A stretch of DNA of 64,000 nucleotides from Fratercula arctica (taxonomy: Eukaryota > Chordata > Aves > Charadriiformes > Alcidae): the NCBI GenBank assembly GCA_947846985.1, contig CANTUZ010000002.1:157663389-157727388 (forward strand), written 5' to 3'. Positions 38,201 to 51,130 of this stretch are shown here, one piece after another. Below the pieces are notes generated by a model. It was not told the origin of the DNA and did no database searches. It was given only the letters and a program-made list of their open reading frames with translations. The position numbers and the translations under genes were made by a program. Each line of letters opens with the position of its first letter. Position 1 is the first letter of the stretch.

Positions 38201-39021
38201 CGAAACTTTTAATTTCAATGATCCATGAACGTAGGCCTTTCTAAATTGGAAGCTGATTTATCTGAAAATTTGCTTATTGTTGCTCATTATTAAGTTTTGT
38301 ATAATTTTCAAAATAAGTTAATATGTTTAAATATGAACAGCCATAACTAAGGTATCTTATCAATCTTATTGTACTAAGTCTGTCTATCTAATACTGAAAG
38401 TTACAGCGTACATCCTTGGGAATCAATTTCATCCAAACAAGAACTAGAGATACTGTTATAGACTGGTCATAACTATGCAGCCATTTTTGTCCCTCTTTTT
38501 TGCCCCACTTAGTTTTCTTTTCAATTTTATCTTATTTTTAAATTGCCCAGATTTGGCACACTTGTTTTGGTGATGTTTGTAAAATCACTATAATAATAAT
38601 AACAATATCTTTAAATATGGTACAAATATCTTTAGAAAGGTGCATGTTCACTGATGTGTGGTGTGAAGCTTCTCTCTCAAAATCCACAATATAAAAAAAA
38701 AGAAAAAGGTTTAATTATTTTTTACCAGGAGACAAACATTCAATCTGGAAATATACTTTCCATGCCATTTCAAAGATAATAAAGATATCATCTCTAAAGT
38801 CAATCAATCAGTTGATGCTGCAGCAGACAGTATCATACTCCTTGTAGAACAAAGTGAAAAAAAAACAACTGGTAGATCGCAGAGAAGGAATACGCATCTT
38901 GCTGGAAATGTTTGATAATTATTTTATGCCCTCACTACTGTTGCTTATTCTTTGCAGGTGCAGGTGCTCCTGTTATCAGTTAGTTGGTTTATGGCTAAAG
39001 TGCTTTAGTTTATCCCATTAG
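35281..39021. other. Unique AT-rich DNA
   Basis: No recognised gene, RNA or repeat. The 116-codon minus frame at 35365-35715 has no family resemblance that I can see. The 37.98-38.15 kb stretch has several AACAAT/ATTGTT-like (SOX-type) words but no stronger evidence of function. Confidence 0.5.
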
Positions 39022-39051
39022 CCGTGGATAACAACTGTTATCAATTCACGG
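39022..39051. promoter_or_regulatory. Imperfect palindrome with facing GATA words
   Basis: CCGTG-GATAAC-aact-GTTATC-aatt-CACGG: the two inner 6-bp arms and the two outer 5-bp arms are each exact reverse complements, with a 4-nt insertion on one side only. GATAAC/GTTATC puts two GATA cores head to head. A regulatory role is inference. Confidence 0.35.
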
Positions 39052-39959
39052 GCAGGGCTTAACTCAAATTTAAGACATCTACATGTAGTTATCTGTAGTG
39101 GGTGACTAAGCTGCAGGCATCACAAAAATGAAAATCTAATCAATACCTTTAGTATGAGACCAGCTGGAAGATATTTTAACTTGTTTTGAGCAATGTGTAC
39201 TCCTAAGGCAGCTCTCATTTTAGTGAGTGAAAAGTTTCCTCTTGACTTTAAAGGAAGCTGAATCATGTCTCCCATTCTGTTTATAGACCAATGCACAGAC
39301 CCTTCTCTTTGAACTCATCTGAGTGCATTGACAGACCTATAACACAGAGAATGAAGTGATTACATTTTGTTACATTTACATATTTTAAAATATGGAGCGT
39401 GTCCTAATTTGACACATCATTCCTGCAAAGTAATGACATCCAGGACATACATACACTGCCCTGAGAAAAGTGAATCAGTCCTTCTCCTGCCTTTTTTTGG
39501 CTAGGGACAAATGCTGAGGAACCAGAGGCAACCTGAGAAGACTCGAACACCTGCTTTTGCAGAATATAGGTTATGCTTGTCCTTTCTTCTCTGCCCCTCT
39601 CTGATGTGGCGCAAAGGGAGCATGAGCTGCACCAGCTCTTATCCAGTAATTCTTTTACTCATTAGCCCTGGGGTAAATAAATGGCTGTGGGCTGACGAGG
39701 GCATGGGAAAAAAAGAGGTGTCTCTGGATGTTTAGCATATTAAATCAGTACTTTTCAGCTTGAAAATATTTTCTTTGCCTGCTGATCCTTCCTAATTTTC
39801 CAGTTACTAAAGTCAAAAGAGTAAAAATAAAAATAAAAAATGTCATTTCTGTGCTGCACTGGGAAATTTCAAATCCAGCTTAATTCTGGAGCTGTGGTTC
39901 ATGTCCAAAGTTCTTTGATAATACAGTCTATAACCAAGGGAATCGCTTAATTCTGTTCA

Positions 39960-40170
39960 GTTTGCTCATTCCTGCTCATACCCATAATGAGTTCCTGCAT
40001 AAATTAAGCGATAATTAATCGTGCGACATTTCGGACCACGTGCGGCGGCTTTTCGAGTTAAGAGTTCCTGATGGAATCCGATCCATGCGTTTAGCTTCTC
40101 CTTGTTTACTATCACAGTTTCCCAAGTTTTTTCACACCGAAGCACTTGCGATGTGGTTTCATGCATAATA
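39960..40170. other. CpG-dense block, candidate conserved element or exon
   Basis: About twelve CpG dinucleotides occur in roughly 140 bases (40009-40149), against CpG-poor flanks. On the minus strand the block is open for 66 codons (39966-40166), reading pieces such as KTWETVIVNKEKLNAWIGFH and CRTINYRLIYAG, and a GTATGA donor-like site falls after the codons for GTHYG. I recognise no family. The block also contains ATTAATTAT and ATGCATAAT words typical of homeodomain and POU sites. Retained CpGs in an otherwise depleted region suggest purifying selection, lack of germline methylation, or recent arrival. It could be a conserved non-coding element, a coding exon or an unrecognised insertion. 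Confidence 0.35.
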
Positions 40171-43100
40171 ATCAGACAGGGGTAAGGTTACATAACAAGG
40201 AAGAACTTCACTTTCATCCTCTCTAGGTAATAGATGAGCAAGTCAGACAGGAAATCAGTCTGCTTTCAAACAGGGTATATTTAAAAATTTATGATGCAAC
40301 GCTATCTTATATTCCCTAGGTTTAGAGGAAAAAGCGTGGTTTGATAAAGAGGCCTCCTATACCCCAAGCAAAATGGTAACACGATTGCCAGTGTGCAGCA
40401 GGAAACAGAACCACTGACAATATCAATCCTAGTGTTAATCATTCTGTTGAGAATGGCTATTTATCAAGCGATGAATCTCCCCGCAAATATAGCTTACATG
40501 CCTTGAACTTAAAGAGCCCTGAATGATCCTTGAAGGGTAAAGGAAACGTTAAATTTTCACATAAGTCACATGAGCCTTTGCTTTCCTGGGTCAGGAGAAA
40601 AATATGTAACTACCATTAAGGCCATAATGGTTGGGCTTGCGCCTGTTGTAATAAATCAGGGGAGGAGCAACAGGAGAAGAAAGCAGAAAGGTTTCTCTCG
40701 CCTTCCCCTGCAACACTCTAAACATCAGTGCCCAGAGGAGCTCCGCAGCTCTTCCCGGAGAAGAGGACCTGGTTCAGCCCTCACAGCACTGGTGTTCTTC
40801 ACCTGAATTCACATGAGGTCCTGGCAGAGCTGTCGTAGGATTGCTCCCAGGCAGTTCACCTCTTTTCAGGTGGGCAAGGAGGTGGATTAATGGGCTTGGA
40901 GCCTAACCCATCTTCTCAGGACCTGCTCCAAGTTTCCTACAAATGAGAAGAATCAGAGGAGGAGAACAGAAGAGGTGCTGGCTGAGGCACCTCACAGAGG
41001 TGCTAGCTGGAAGTCAGCACCAGTCCTGATGACTGGAGGCTCCTCTACTGCTGATACTACTGAGGAGAGGACTCTCATGTGTGGCTAATAGAGGGGGCAC
41101 TGCTTCCCACTGAGGAGGGGCAGTGGGGAAATGCTTTTGATGCCAGCACATCCATTTAGGCATCTGATATTCAGGAGACTCTTTCCACTGGCTTTAATGA
41201 AGAAAAGAAGATGTACTGTGCAGTGAGGGAAGTTTGCCCTGCTGGCATTATAACTCTCCATCTGTTCTGCAGGCAGAGTGAAAACTTCGGTGTCAAGAGC
41301 AGTGACATCAACATTAAATGTACTTTTTTCTCCCTTTTTTAGAAAAAATAAATAAATAAATGAAAAGAATCAGAAAGCAGTGGATAAAAGTGCATAACTT
41401 TCCACAGGCACTTCTCCTCTGAAGACAGAAAACAGTCTGAGTGGATGCTGAGTTGAAAGAATTCAAGAGTGAATATGTCAGTTAACAGTGATTTGGCTTG
41501 AATGATACCTTCCCAGAGGAAAGAAGTAACTCATAAAACTTTCCTTCTGGAAGCTCTCAGATTCCAGCTAATTAATTGCAGCGAGGTATCTTTTAAACTA
41601 GAGGTGTGCCAAGGCAGATCCAGTTGCTTTTGAAACGTTTACTGTTGCCAAGTCTTGCTATTATTACTTTAAAGACCAGCTCCAACATATATCAATGCAA
41701 AAAAATCATTGGCAGTATACAGATAATGCAGAAATACAGCATGTTTTTAAAGGAAAAATAATATCTCAATGCAGACAAGAAAGGGAGGAAGCACAGGAAA
41801 ACAGGTCTTGCTATGAAGCCTTTGAACTTGAACACTTTGGAATAAAGCTCTGTGCCCTGCAGGCTGAAAGGCTGGTGAGAAATGCAGCTGGTTTGCCAGC
41901 TGAATGGTCTAGAGTGGCCACATTATCCCCTCTGCTTTAAATATATCATTGTACAGGTCTTCAGGGCCTTGCCTCCTAATGGACATACTTACCTGACTTG
42001 GAGAGTGTTTCTTCTTCCTGTATCTTCTTCATTTGACATGACGCTCCATGGGCTGGGATGTGTCCTGTACCTAATGTTCCTGCTGTTATTGTGTACACCT
42101 GGGGGTTCTGTCACGCAGCCTGGGCATGATGGTCCATTGACAGAGCAGGGGGGAGGTTCATAGGCTCCAAAAGCTGCACTGAGGCTGCGGGGATGCTACA
42201 AGGAGGGCCAGCACCATCGGAGTCTCTTTCCAAGCAAAATGCAAACTGATGTGCTTGACTTTGCTCCCCCACAGCAACTCCCCCACACGCGCAAGCTGAA
42301 TTGTGCTTATTACGTGCTTGTGAAACAAAGTAAATAAATTCTCCTCAATAACCTTCAGCTTTGTTCCTGATGACAAAGCTGGCATAGGTGGGATACATCT
42401 ACACCGTTATACATAAATTAATAAATAAAGGTGGACTTATTACAGTTTGTTAAGTCCAGTTAAAAAAACCTGTATAGACAAGGACACTTGCTTTTTAACT
42501 AGCAGTTGCAGCTCATGACAAAACCCTTAGAGAGTATCCTGCCGAACCAAACAAAAGCCTTTACTGCCATTTGTTTCTTTTTGGTTTTCACTGTTATTTT
42601 AACCTGCGTTAAGACCACAGCTTTTCTCATGCTGGGTAGATTGACCTAGATTAACCCTTACTGGGTTTCTGGATCATATAGAAGGTGTTCAAATACCAGG
42701 GTGATAGCTAACCTTAGAAAAACCTTGATACACAGCTTGTAATTCATGTGCAATACAGCACAAAAGATTGAAGTCAGTGGCAAGTTTTGTTTTGAATCTC
42801 TATCCCTCACAAGAAAGGAAAATAAAAAAAAAAAAAGAGAGTGTGCAATGACCTAAATAAGCTGTATTTTATCATACTTAAAAATGAAAAGCAAAGTGGA
42901 ACCTCCATGTTTATAGCCCTGAGCCCCACAGAGCCACAGATGGAGGTTGCCACCTTTAATTTTTAAATGAACATTGTTCCTTAAAAAGTGCAGAGGAATA
43001 ATAGGTAGCAGGAAACTTGCTCAACTATTAATGGTGTCATTCTGTTAGAAAGATGTAGGAAAAAAGAGATCATAATGATTATCACAAAGTGGGAGAATAA

Positions 43101-43664
43101 GGTGGAAAAATATAATTTCAAAGTGATAAAAGAACTTGGGAGGTAGTTTTTCATCCATCTTTTTCTACGTCTGACTTTTGCACATCAGAGCAGAGAGATC
43201 TCAATAGAAAGACAGTTTGAAAAGACTGATAAGAGCTAACAGGACCAGAGTTTTCTTTTACAAGTGACTGTGCATTTTGATTTAATATTCAGGCTTATTA
43301 GATGCAAAAGTGTAAAACTCACAGTTCTGATTCAAGACAGAGCCCAGGAAAAGGGTACTGTAAGGAGTCTGAGACAGGGATTGTACAGCCCGGGGTGGCT
43401 CTGGTCAGCCTCACCACTACCTGGGCTGCCCCAGCTGCTTAACTGCCAGAGTTCACAGGCTAAAATTGGTCCTGATTTACTTCAAAACACTAGCTAACAA
43501 ATTGCAGAGATTCAGCAGCTGCTGCAAGAGCAGGTGAACTATTTCTGCAGATTTTCTTTAAGAAAGGAGCCAGAATGGTGCCGGGAAATATCAGTCCTGT
43601 CCTGAGTTAAGCTGCATTCCTTCCTGAAACAGAGGAGGGAAATCTGCCCTCATTCAAGGAAGCA
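40171..43664. other. Unique DNA
   Basis: Nothing recognised. It includes an (AATA)n stretch near 41343-41361 and an A-rich tract at about 42822-42840. Short frames (up to 93 codons) have no identifiable product. Confidence 0.5.
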
Positions 43665-43800
43665 CCTAAATGTGTGTTTACATTAAGCATGTGCTTAATC
43701 TCCATTGATTATAATAGAGTTTAAACGTACGTTTAAATGTAAGCATACATGTATGGGACTTCACTGAAGGCACACAGTTTTGAATCAGTCTAGGGGAATT
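43665..43800. repeat. Probable ancient amniote palindromic repeat
   Basis: The words 'attaagcatgtgcttaat', 'ccattgattataatagag', 'aaatgtaagcatacatgtat' and 'ttgaatcag' follow the order of an old repeat familiar from reptile and bird genomes. That repeat has 'taagcatgtgcttaa' arms around 'cccattgacttcaatggg', and ends 'gctgaatcaggg'. It contains three separate exact inverted repeats at 43682-43699, 43720-43737 and 43744-43755. It is a decayed copy, identified from memory of the pattern without alignment. Confidence 0.4.
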
Positions 43801-46800
43801 AGGACAGCCAGCTCATCCAGAATACAGCTTCACTGAAGTGAAGAATACATTTTTATTCTGACTGATAAAGGGCACCAAATTCGTATGATGTAAATGTGAT
43901 TCTGTGAAATGCTCCATAAACTGCCCCAAGAACTTACTCCTGCTATGGAATCCAAATCTTTTGACACGGGAAGAGTAGGCTGAAGTCTAAAATAATACAT
44001 CCTCTATACAATCCCGATAACACACTCCTCTTGAAATCAGGCAAGCACTTATACATTTTCCTTAATTAGAAAGTTCTCCTGAGTTTGAAGATGATGTCAA
44101 TGATCCCGTGATCGATGAATTACATTGTGATGGTGAAGTCACAGCAGATGTTGGCAAAGAGAGGTTAAACCATAACACGTGGCAACAGCTAGTTCAGTCT
44201 AGGACCAAAGTCTATGTGGTCTGATGCAGCAACCATGCCACAGTCATGTTTGTAAACCATGTCAAATCCATAAAGGTCCTGTTTAACACTCTGTAACTTC
44301 AGGGCAAAGGGAAGTCCTAAAATCTCAAGCACTAGCCCAAGTGAGTTATTTTTGCAGTGCATTCAATAAATATGTAGTATCTTGCAGAACTAGTGCATAA
44401 ATGCTTTCAACAGAAAACCTCAAGCATATTGTTGTGGCAGCAACACGAAATGCCTTCTTTCTTCTGTTTGTTAGGGTTGCAAAAGTTAAAGAAGCATAGC
44501 TATGTGTTTCTCTTTCTTCTTCCTTGTGAGACCCCCCAGTTTCTTATCTGAATGTATTTAGATCCATTTTCTGAGAAATCCACAGACTCTCAGATATTCC
44601 CCACATTTTCCAAACATTCCTATTTGGTCATTTTTCCCTTAGTATCTCAATGATTCTTTTTTTCTCCCTGCTTCCGAAGTGCTCATACCAAGCTCTCTCC
44701 TTTTCTCTATTTTTCTGGGAATTATTTATGCCTATATTATGGTTTATAACCCTGCAGGCAATCTCTTCAGTCTGCCTAGCAGAATTGCCATCGCAAATTT
44801 TGACTCTTTCTCACATATAACCAATATCAATAGCAAAGTTTCTTTGGGATTTTGTGTAGTCTTCTGGAATCAAAGCTCCAGCTGAGGGTCACAAGGAGGC
44901 ATATTTTCTGATCTTTGTTCAAATTCCTGGCAGGCTCAGGAATGTAAGGGGGTGATCATCTGTGGTGTGGCACTTACAATGTGAAAAACATTCTGAGACT
45001 CATTCTTTGGGTGAGTACCTTTAGTCCCATTGTACCAAGCCTTGGTCTTGGTCCTAGATCATCTGCATGATCCTGGTGCCGTTCAGTCCCTGTCACAGGG
45101 ATGTGTAGCTTGAAGGCTGATGTAAGTGGGGTGGGAGTCCTTGACTGGCTTAAGGGTTAGAGCTAAGTATGAAAGCTTGCCCCTAGGATGAACTGAAAAT
45201 AGTAAGGAATTGACTCCTGGGAATGGCTCCCTCATGGATACCTAAACCACAGGAAGACGAACAGTTGCATTCTTATACCAGTGAGAAATAGTCCTCATAT
45301 TCTTTTCCCAGACATGGAGGGCAACCCAGCTTGGTGGTGACAAAGACATGGATTATGGCTGCCAGCGGTCTCCTTGCCCCTTTCAGATCCATGTGCCTGG
45401 CCTGATAGGCTTGGCTTCATACGGGATCGTTATCCTATTATGTATGAAAGCAGATGCGGATTTTGCAGTGCTAAAGAGTTTGAGCTCCACAGCTCATCTG
45501 TTAAAGCAGGAAAAATGCAATGTAGTATCTCAGCCCCCCAGCAGCTTTGAGATGTGGTGCTGCAGTGTTTTACAAGCGTCTTTTGTGCACCACAGCAATT
45601 TTCTCATGATTTTCTCACTTGAGTTCCCAGCTTATTGTAACAGCTGGGTTACAGGAGGAATGAATTGGCCCTGAGGTCTCCTGTGACCACTCCTTCTTAC
45701 ATTGCACTTCTGCTCCCTCCCTTTGGGAAAGGAGTTACACTGGCTGCAGCTTTTATTTTCATTCCTATTCAGTCTTTAGCAGTTCCCCTTTGATGCTTCC
45801 TGCCATCTCTCTCTTTCTTGCTGTGCTTTGACGGCTTGCTACTGCAGGCACAAGTAAGATCATGCTGTGGTGAGCTTCCTCAAAGCAATGTCTTGCTGGT
45901 AACAGGTATCTCTGCAGTGGAAGCTGGCAGTGTACTGCTGTAGGGAGACAATATTCTCCTCTCTGTCTTTTCAGATTCATCCCCTCTCAGGACTCACAAG
46001 GGCACCCCTCTTGACCAGAAATGTCAAACCACAGTTTGAAGCTGGCAACAGATAAACTCTGACAGGGTTCAAATCTGCAAGCCCTGAGAGCAGTAGCTTG
46101 CATTGATGTGCTTCCTAAAGGTCTGCATCTGCATTAGGAGTGCTGCTGATCTTTTCCCTTAAAAGTTTAGCATTTAAAAAGGTACCATGGTGAAACACAG
46201 AGAGGGGGCATTATGCCATTTCTGAGTTTCTGAAAGTCTTAAAACAAAGCCTAGAAGGGATTATTTCTTCTCCTGAGTGATGAACCATAAAAAAAAATAA
46301 TAATAGAAGTTATAAATGCATCTGCAGAAAAACAAAATAATTGAGAGAAGGAATGTATACTGCTTTAAAAAATTAAGAGTGAGGAGCTGAAATGGTTTCA
46401 AGTACAAGAGGTGACTAGGTCTCACAGTGAACAGAAAGAACAACACTCAAAACACACTAGACTGGAGGAAAATTTCTCATGCCTTCTGTTTACTCTCGGG
46501 AAAATGTAGCCCCACACTTAAACTCAGCAAACACCATGAGTGAAACATTATTCTCCTGTCTGGGGCTGAGCAACGTCAGGATAGGAAGCTTATGGGGCCA
46601 AAGAGTAGCCAGAAAAGGGTACGATTCCTCAGCTGATTGCCAGCTAATGTACTGGAGGGCAGCTCCCATGGTACATCCGTAGCTTAGGGACAAAGAGGAA
46701 AGATGAATGACATCCTTCTTTCACAGTATACAAAATAAATGGAATACAGTCAAAGATGCCACCTCCTCCACATCTCAGGCTTTACCAGTCAAAAAAAGAA

Positions 46801-47502
46801 GAGAGAGCAGTCCAATAAACTAAGTCCTAGCAGTATTGTGTGGCAGCTGGGCATTTGACAGTCTTTGTACGTGCATTAAGCTGGAGTGACCACTGGTTTT
46901 GAGGTCGGGCTTGAAAACCTGGGTAGTTTCTGAGCAGACTGAATCATAAGAAAAGTCTTGGAGTTTGTGTTGGTGGTTATTTTTTTGCCAGGCACCTGCA
47001 GAGGCTGCCAAGGAAGATGTGGGAGCTCCCTCCTGGTTCTGAAGAACAAAATATAGTGAACTGTCTGTCGGAAAATATACAGGTAGGGTCTATGATTTTT
47101 ATTCCATTAGAGAGAAGCAGGAGGAAGAGCCTTGTTTCTGCTAGAATATGATAATTTATTTTGAAAGAAAAGTGAATATTAGAGGAAGGACTGTAATAGG
47201 CCTGGATCAAGCAGAAATCCAAGTTCACTCATATTTAATGTTCTGAGACATCCTCTATGGGTAGAGGTTACACCCTGACATCTTTTTATGTGAAGATACC
47301 TACACACGAGTGACCCCCAAAGAGGCAGGGGTCATCAACCTTCAGTGACTCCTAAAAAGAAAGTCATTGGGAAAACTGGTCTCAACATAGAATTCTGCTT
47401 CTATTTAGAAAACTGGAGGAATTATGCATGAACCATTCATCTGACATTAATGGAAGCTGTACAAAGGGACATATAAGGAAATAAAAACTCCTAAAAATCA
47501 CA
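43801..47502. other. Unique AT-rich DNA
   Basis: No gene or repeat recognised. The longest frame is 108 codons at 45348-45674 (+) and has no recognisable content. Confidence 0.5.
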
Positions 47503-47648
47503 GAATCGCACAATCACAGAATGGTAGGGGTAGGAAGGGACCTCTGGAGATCACCTAGTCCAACCCCCCTGCCAAAGCAGGGTCACCTAGACAAGGTTGC
47601 ACAGGAACACATCCAGGCAGGTTTTGAATGTCTGCAGAGACGGAGATT
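47503..47648 (-). repeat. CR1 LINE 3' fragment, minus strand
   Basis: Begins with a CR1 tail read backwards (cacagaatcgcacaatcaca) and continues with 'gggacctctggagatcacct', 'agtccaacccccctgccaaa' and 'gttttgaatgtctgcagaga'. It is truncated after about 145 bases and followed by an A-rich tract to about 47690. The wording matches the CR1 subfamily of the 13.2-kb copy. Confidence 0.93.
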
Positions 47649-50450
47649 AAAATAAAAAAAAACAAACTCAAATCCACCAAAAAAAAAGAAGGTTTAGACA
47701 ACTAATATTTTTTGAAATTGTTTTGGCTGCTTCTTGTTAAATTATGCCTACATGCAGATAAATTGGGCTATAAAAATGAAACTGTTCTGCTCTGACACCT
47801 ACCAACGCTCCCACTGTTAGTAGTCAGTTCAAGCTATTGGCATCCATACGGTTGCGGGGAGGACTGGGGGAAGGTACTTCACTTCAGGTCAGCCTGTCGC
47901 TGTGAGTCCCTTTTAAAACACTTCCCTGAAGAGCAAAGCGAGTTGCTACTTAAGACCAAACCCTTCCACTGTTAAAATGATACCTGCATTGTAATTAGAT
48001 ATCCTTGGAGACAAGATTGTTTTTTTCTTTAGTGTCCTTGAACGTTTCTGCAAAAGGTCCTTTGCAAGGGAGTATTTTAAATATAAGTAGAGGGATCCAT
48101 CTAAGGAGAGTAGCTGTTCACACACCAAGAACCTATTGTTGCTGCAGATACAGACGTTTTTCCTTTGCACTCTGAACTACCACAATTTTGCTATAACTAT
48201 TCAAGCCCCTCACAAAGTAATTAATTTTCATGTGAAAGCAAACAAAATGCTGAAGAAGCTAGTGCAGCATCTTTCTGCTTCCTTTCAACATCTTTCTTTT
48301 CTTTTAGGTATCTTTTGTTTCCAACTTTTAAGTCTAGCTGAAGAATTGGCGGTGGTGCAGTAAAGGTGTTTCTGCACAATATTGTAAGCTTGATGTACTG
48401 CTTTGTATAAATGTTACAGATTAAACCTGTTCTTAAAATTTATAAGAATTTTAAACCAGATGCTAATATAGCACTGCTGTCCTTAAAGATATAACAAAGC
48501 ACAATCCTCGAGGCAAAAACTATGAAATAAATACTTTTTGAGATAACACTCTTCTTCACTTTGCATAAATTTAACACTGTGCTCTCTGTACAATATGTGA
48601 TCTTTTTCCTAACTCCCCACAGACATAAATAGCTCCGGTAAGATGTCATGAAAGTAACAGAAGCTTCGGAAAACACCACGCATTACGGATGCTGAATTTA
48701 ATTTTCTGCTTTTGTTTTGGATGGCCTACTTACTCTTCAAAAGCCTTGCCATGTCATGATGCAGAGTGAGGATGAAGGAACAATTAGACTATATTTAGCT
48801 GTATATTAAACCTCAGCTGTAAACACCCAACAAACAATATTCATGAAATCCTTGGTGTGTCTGTAAACAAAAATGATGGCATGGTGCAGTCACCTTCATT
48901 CAGAAGAAGAGTTTGCATTGCACATCATGGTCTACCAGTCGTCCTGCCTCCAGGTACTGGGCTGAGATTGCTGGTTTACTGGTTGATAAGTATGGAAGGA
49001 ACGGGTGCCTGCAGAGGCCTGCCTGGAATAGCTGTTCCACAGGAGTCACCTCTTGGAGATCCCGTGACTTCTTACCTGAAACTTTCCTTTATTTTTTAAG
49101 GACATTAGGTATTTCTCATGCAAAATGCCTTCATAGCTTGGTCACATGATAGATGTTTCACCGAGATGGAAATCCAAAGTGTACAGGAGGAGTAATCCTG
49201 GACAAAACCGAAAAATTACACATCATTGGCCAAATTCATTGAAGTCCAGACTCTCCATGTGCATTACTGATAATTCTTGATATTCTCCCTCCCTCCACTT
49301 TGCATCTTCAAATGATATTCTCCCACAAATTCACAGAGAGGTAGAGGATTTACTTCTCATAGTTCAGCAGCTTCCCACATTTCCTTGTGTCACCCCCTCA
49401 GCTAGTCAACTGCTGACCTAACCCTACTTTGGGGCTCCTTTGAAATTGCAGTCTGAGCCTAGATATTGTAACAGTTTAGATGTACTCTGTTACTTCACTA
49501 AACCACTTCCAATGCCTCCAGGCAGAGGAACGCCTTGTACTGTAATCCAGGTTTCAGTCTCTTTAATAGCAGGTAGGTTTTATTTGGAAATTGAAGGCAC
49601 AAGGACTATTTCATTGCCTCTCCAAGGATAAGCTCCATGTAACACGTCCAGATCAATCTCAAGGAGGGGAGCAACTTCCCAGTATATATTTAATCCATGA
49701 TCTCTACTCGATTCATTCACCTACACATTTTTTCAGCCCTTTTCACTAATCTTCCTACTTTCCTGTCATCCTCTTTCCCTTCATGAGAAAGGAAGACAGG
49801 GCAGCAATCTCTATTGATCCCACCAATAGCAGTCTTTCTTTTGTTCCTAGTTAACAATGAATTGTCAATGGTCAACAATATTTTAATTAGGCTAGATAAG
49901 ACTCATTAATGTCCTCAACTACTAGAAAAATAAGGAAACTGAGGAAATATACTCTAAGGGTTGGAGACTGTAACAGTGAATATAGAGCAGCAGGCCAATG
50001 TATTCTTCTCTCCATTACATTTTGTGTCTACATTGCTAAAGGCCAGAAGAAATATCGTAATGTTCTTTTAGACAAACATTTAGAGAATGCTTGTATGACA
50101 AATTATTGCTTCCAGGTCTCAGTATCCCTGCACTGAACAATAAAGAGTTTGTATAGGTGCAGGGGTAGGATACACATAAAATGATCAGAGGCTGAACTCT
50201 TGACTTGTAGGTAAAAAAAAATTGTACCAAGTGTCAGGAATTGAGTCACTGTCCCTAGCACCAACTGACCTATAAAGCTGGTGTCTGATTACATGGCCTT
50301 AGTCCATAATTGGTCTCCATTTTGGTAAAATTAAAATGAAATATATTATTATTCAATATCATTAATACATTTGCACTGATGTGGGACGAGATGCTTATGT
50401 CTTAGCTGGTTTTCCTTTGCTTTGCCAAAGGTTTGGCATTCAGACTTCAG
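47649..50450. other. Unique DNA
   Basis: An A-rich tract (47649-47690) is followed by unremarkable AT-rich sequence. Nothing else identified. Confidence 0.5.
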
Positions 50451-50502
50451 TGCCTTGGCTTCAGTTGTCACTTCACTGCCTTGGCTTCAGTTGTCACTTC
50501 AC
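50451..50502. repeat. Perfect 26-bp tandem duplication
   Basis: Two identical 26-base units (50451-50476 and 50477-50502), each starting tgccttggcttcagttgtca, abut exactly. The absence of any difference between copies suggests a recent event. Confidence 0.95.
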
Positions 50503-50609
50503 TCTTTACTGTGAAGCAGGTCCAACTCTCATTTTCTGTGTTGCCCAGGGCATGATGTTCCAAAAAACCATACAAGACTGCAGAAAGGGAGAGGGAAACA
50601 TTACAGTTA

Positions 50610-51130
50610 GTGACCCCACCTGGAGCACTATGTCTAGCTCTGGGTCCCCCAACATAAGAAGGACATGGACCTGTTGGAGTTAGTCTAGAGAAGGACCACA
50701 AAGATGATGAGAGAGCTGGAGCACCTCTGCTGTGAGGACAGGCTGAGAGAGTTGGGGCTGTTCAGCCTGGAGAAGAGAAGGCTCCGGGGAGACCCTATGT
50801 GAGCCTTCCAGTACTTAAAGGGGGCCTACAGGAAGGATGGGGACAGACTCTATCAGGAAGTCTAGTGACAGAACAAGGGGTAACGGTTTTAAACTGAAAG
50901 AGGGGAGATTTAGATCAGATATCCGGAAGAAATTCTTTACTCTGAGGGTGGTGAGACAATGAAACAGGTTGCCCAGAGAAGCTGAGGATGTGTTCAAGGC
51001 CAGGCTGGATGGGGCTTTGAGCAACCTGGTCTAGTGGGAGGTGTCCCTGCCCATGGCAGGGGGGGGTGGAACTGTATGAACCTTAAGTTCCCTTCCAACC
51101 CGAAACATTCTATGATATGATTCTATGATT
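50610..51130 (+). repeat. CR1 LINE, plus strand, 5' truncated, complete 3' end
   Basis: Starts near 'gtgaccccacctggagcac' and follows CR1 ORF2 ('aagaaggacatggacctgtt', 'gttggggctgttcagcctgg', 'cttccagtacttaaaggggg') and the 3' UTR. It ends with the octamer tail (ATTCTATGATATGATTCTATGATT), one unit of which is altered. A segment before 'gaggatgtgttcaaggccag' is shortened by a deletion relative to the 23-kb copy. Frames are broken. Confidence 0.95.

Noticed and set aside
50451..50502. Start of a CRISPR-like or satellite array
   Set aside because: Only two abutting copies with no spacer. It is a single tandem duplication in vertebrate DNA.
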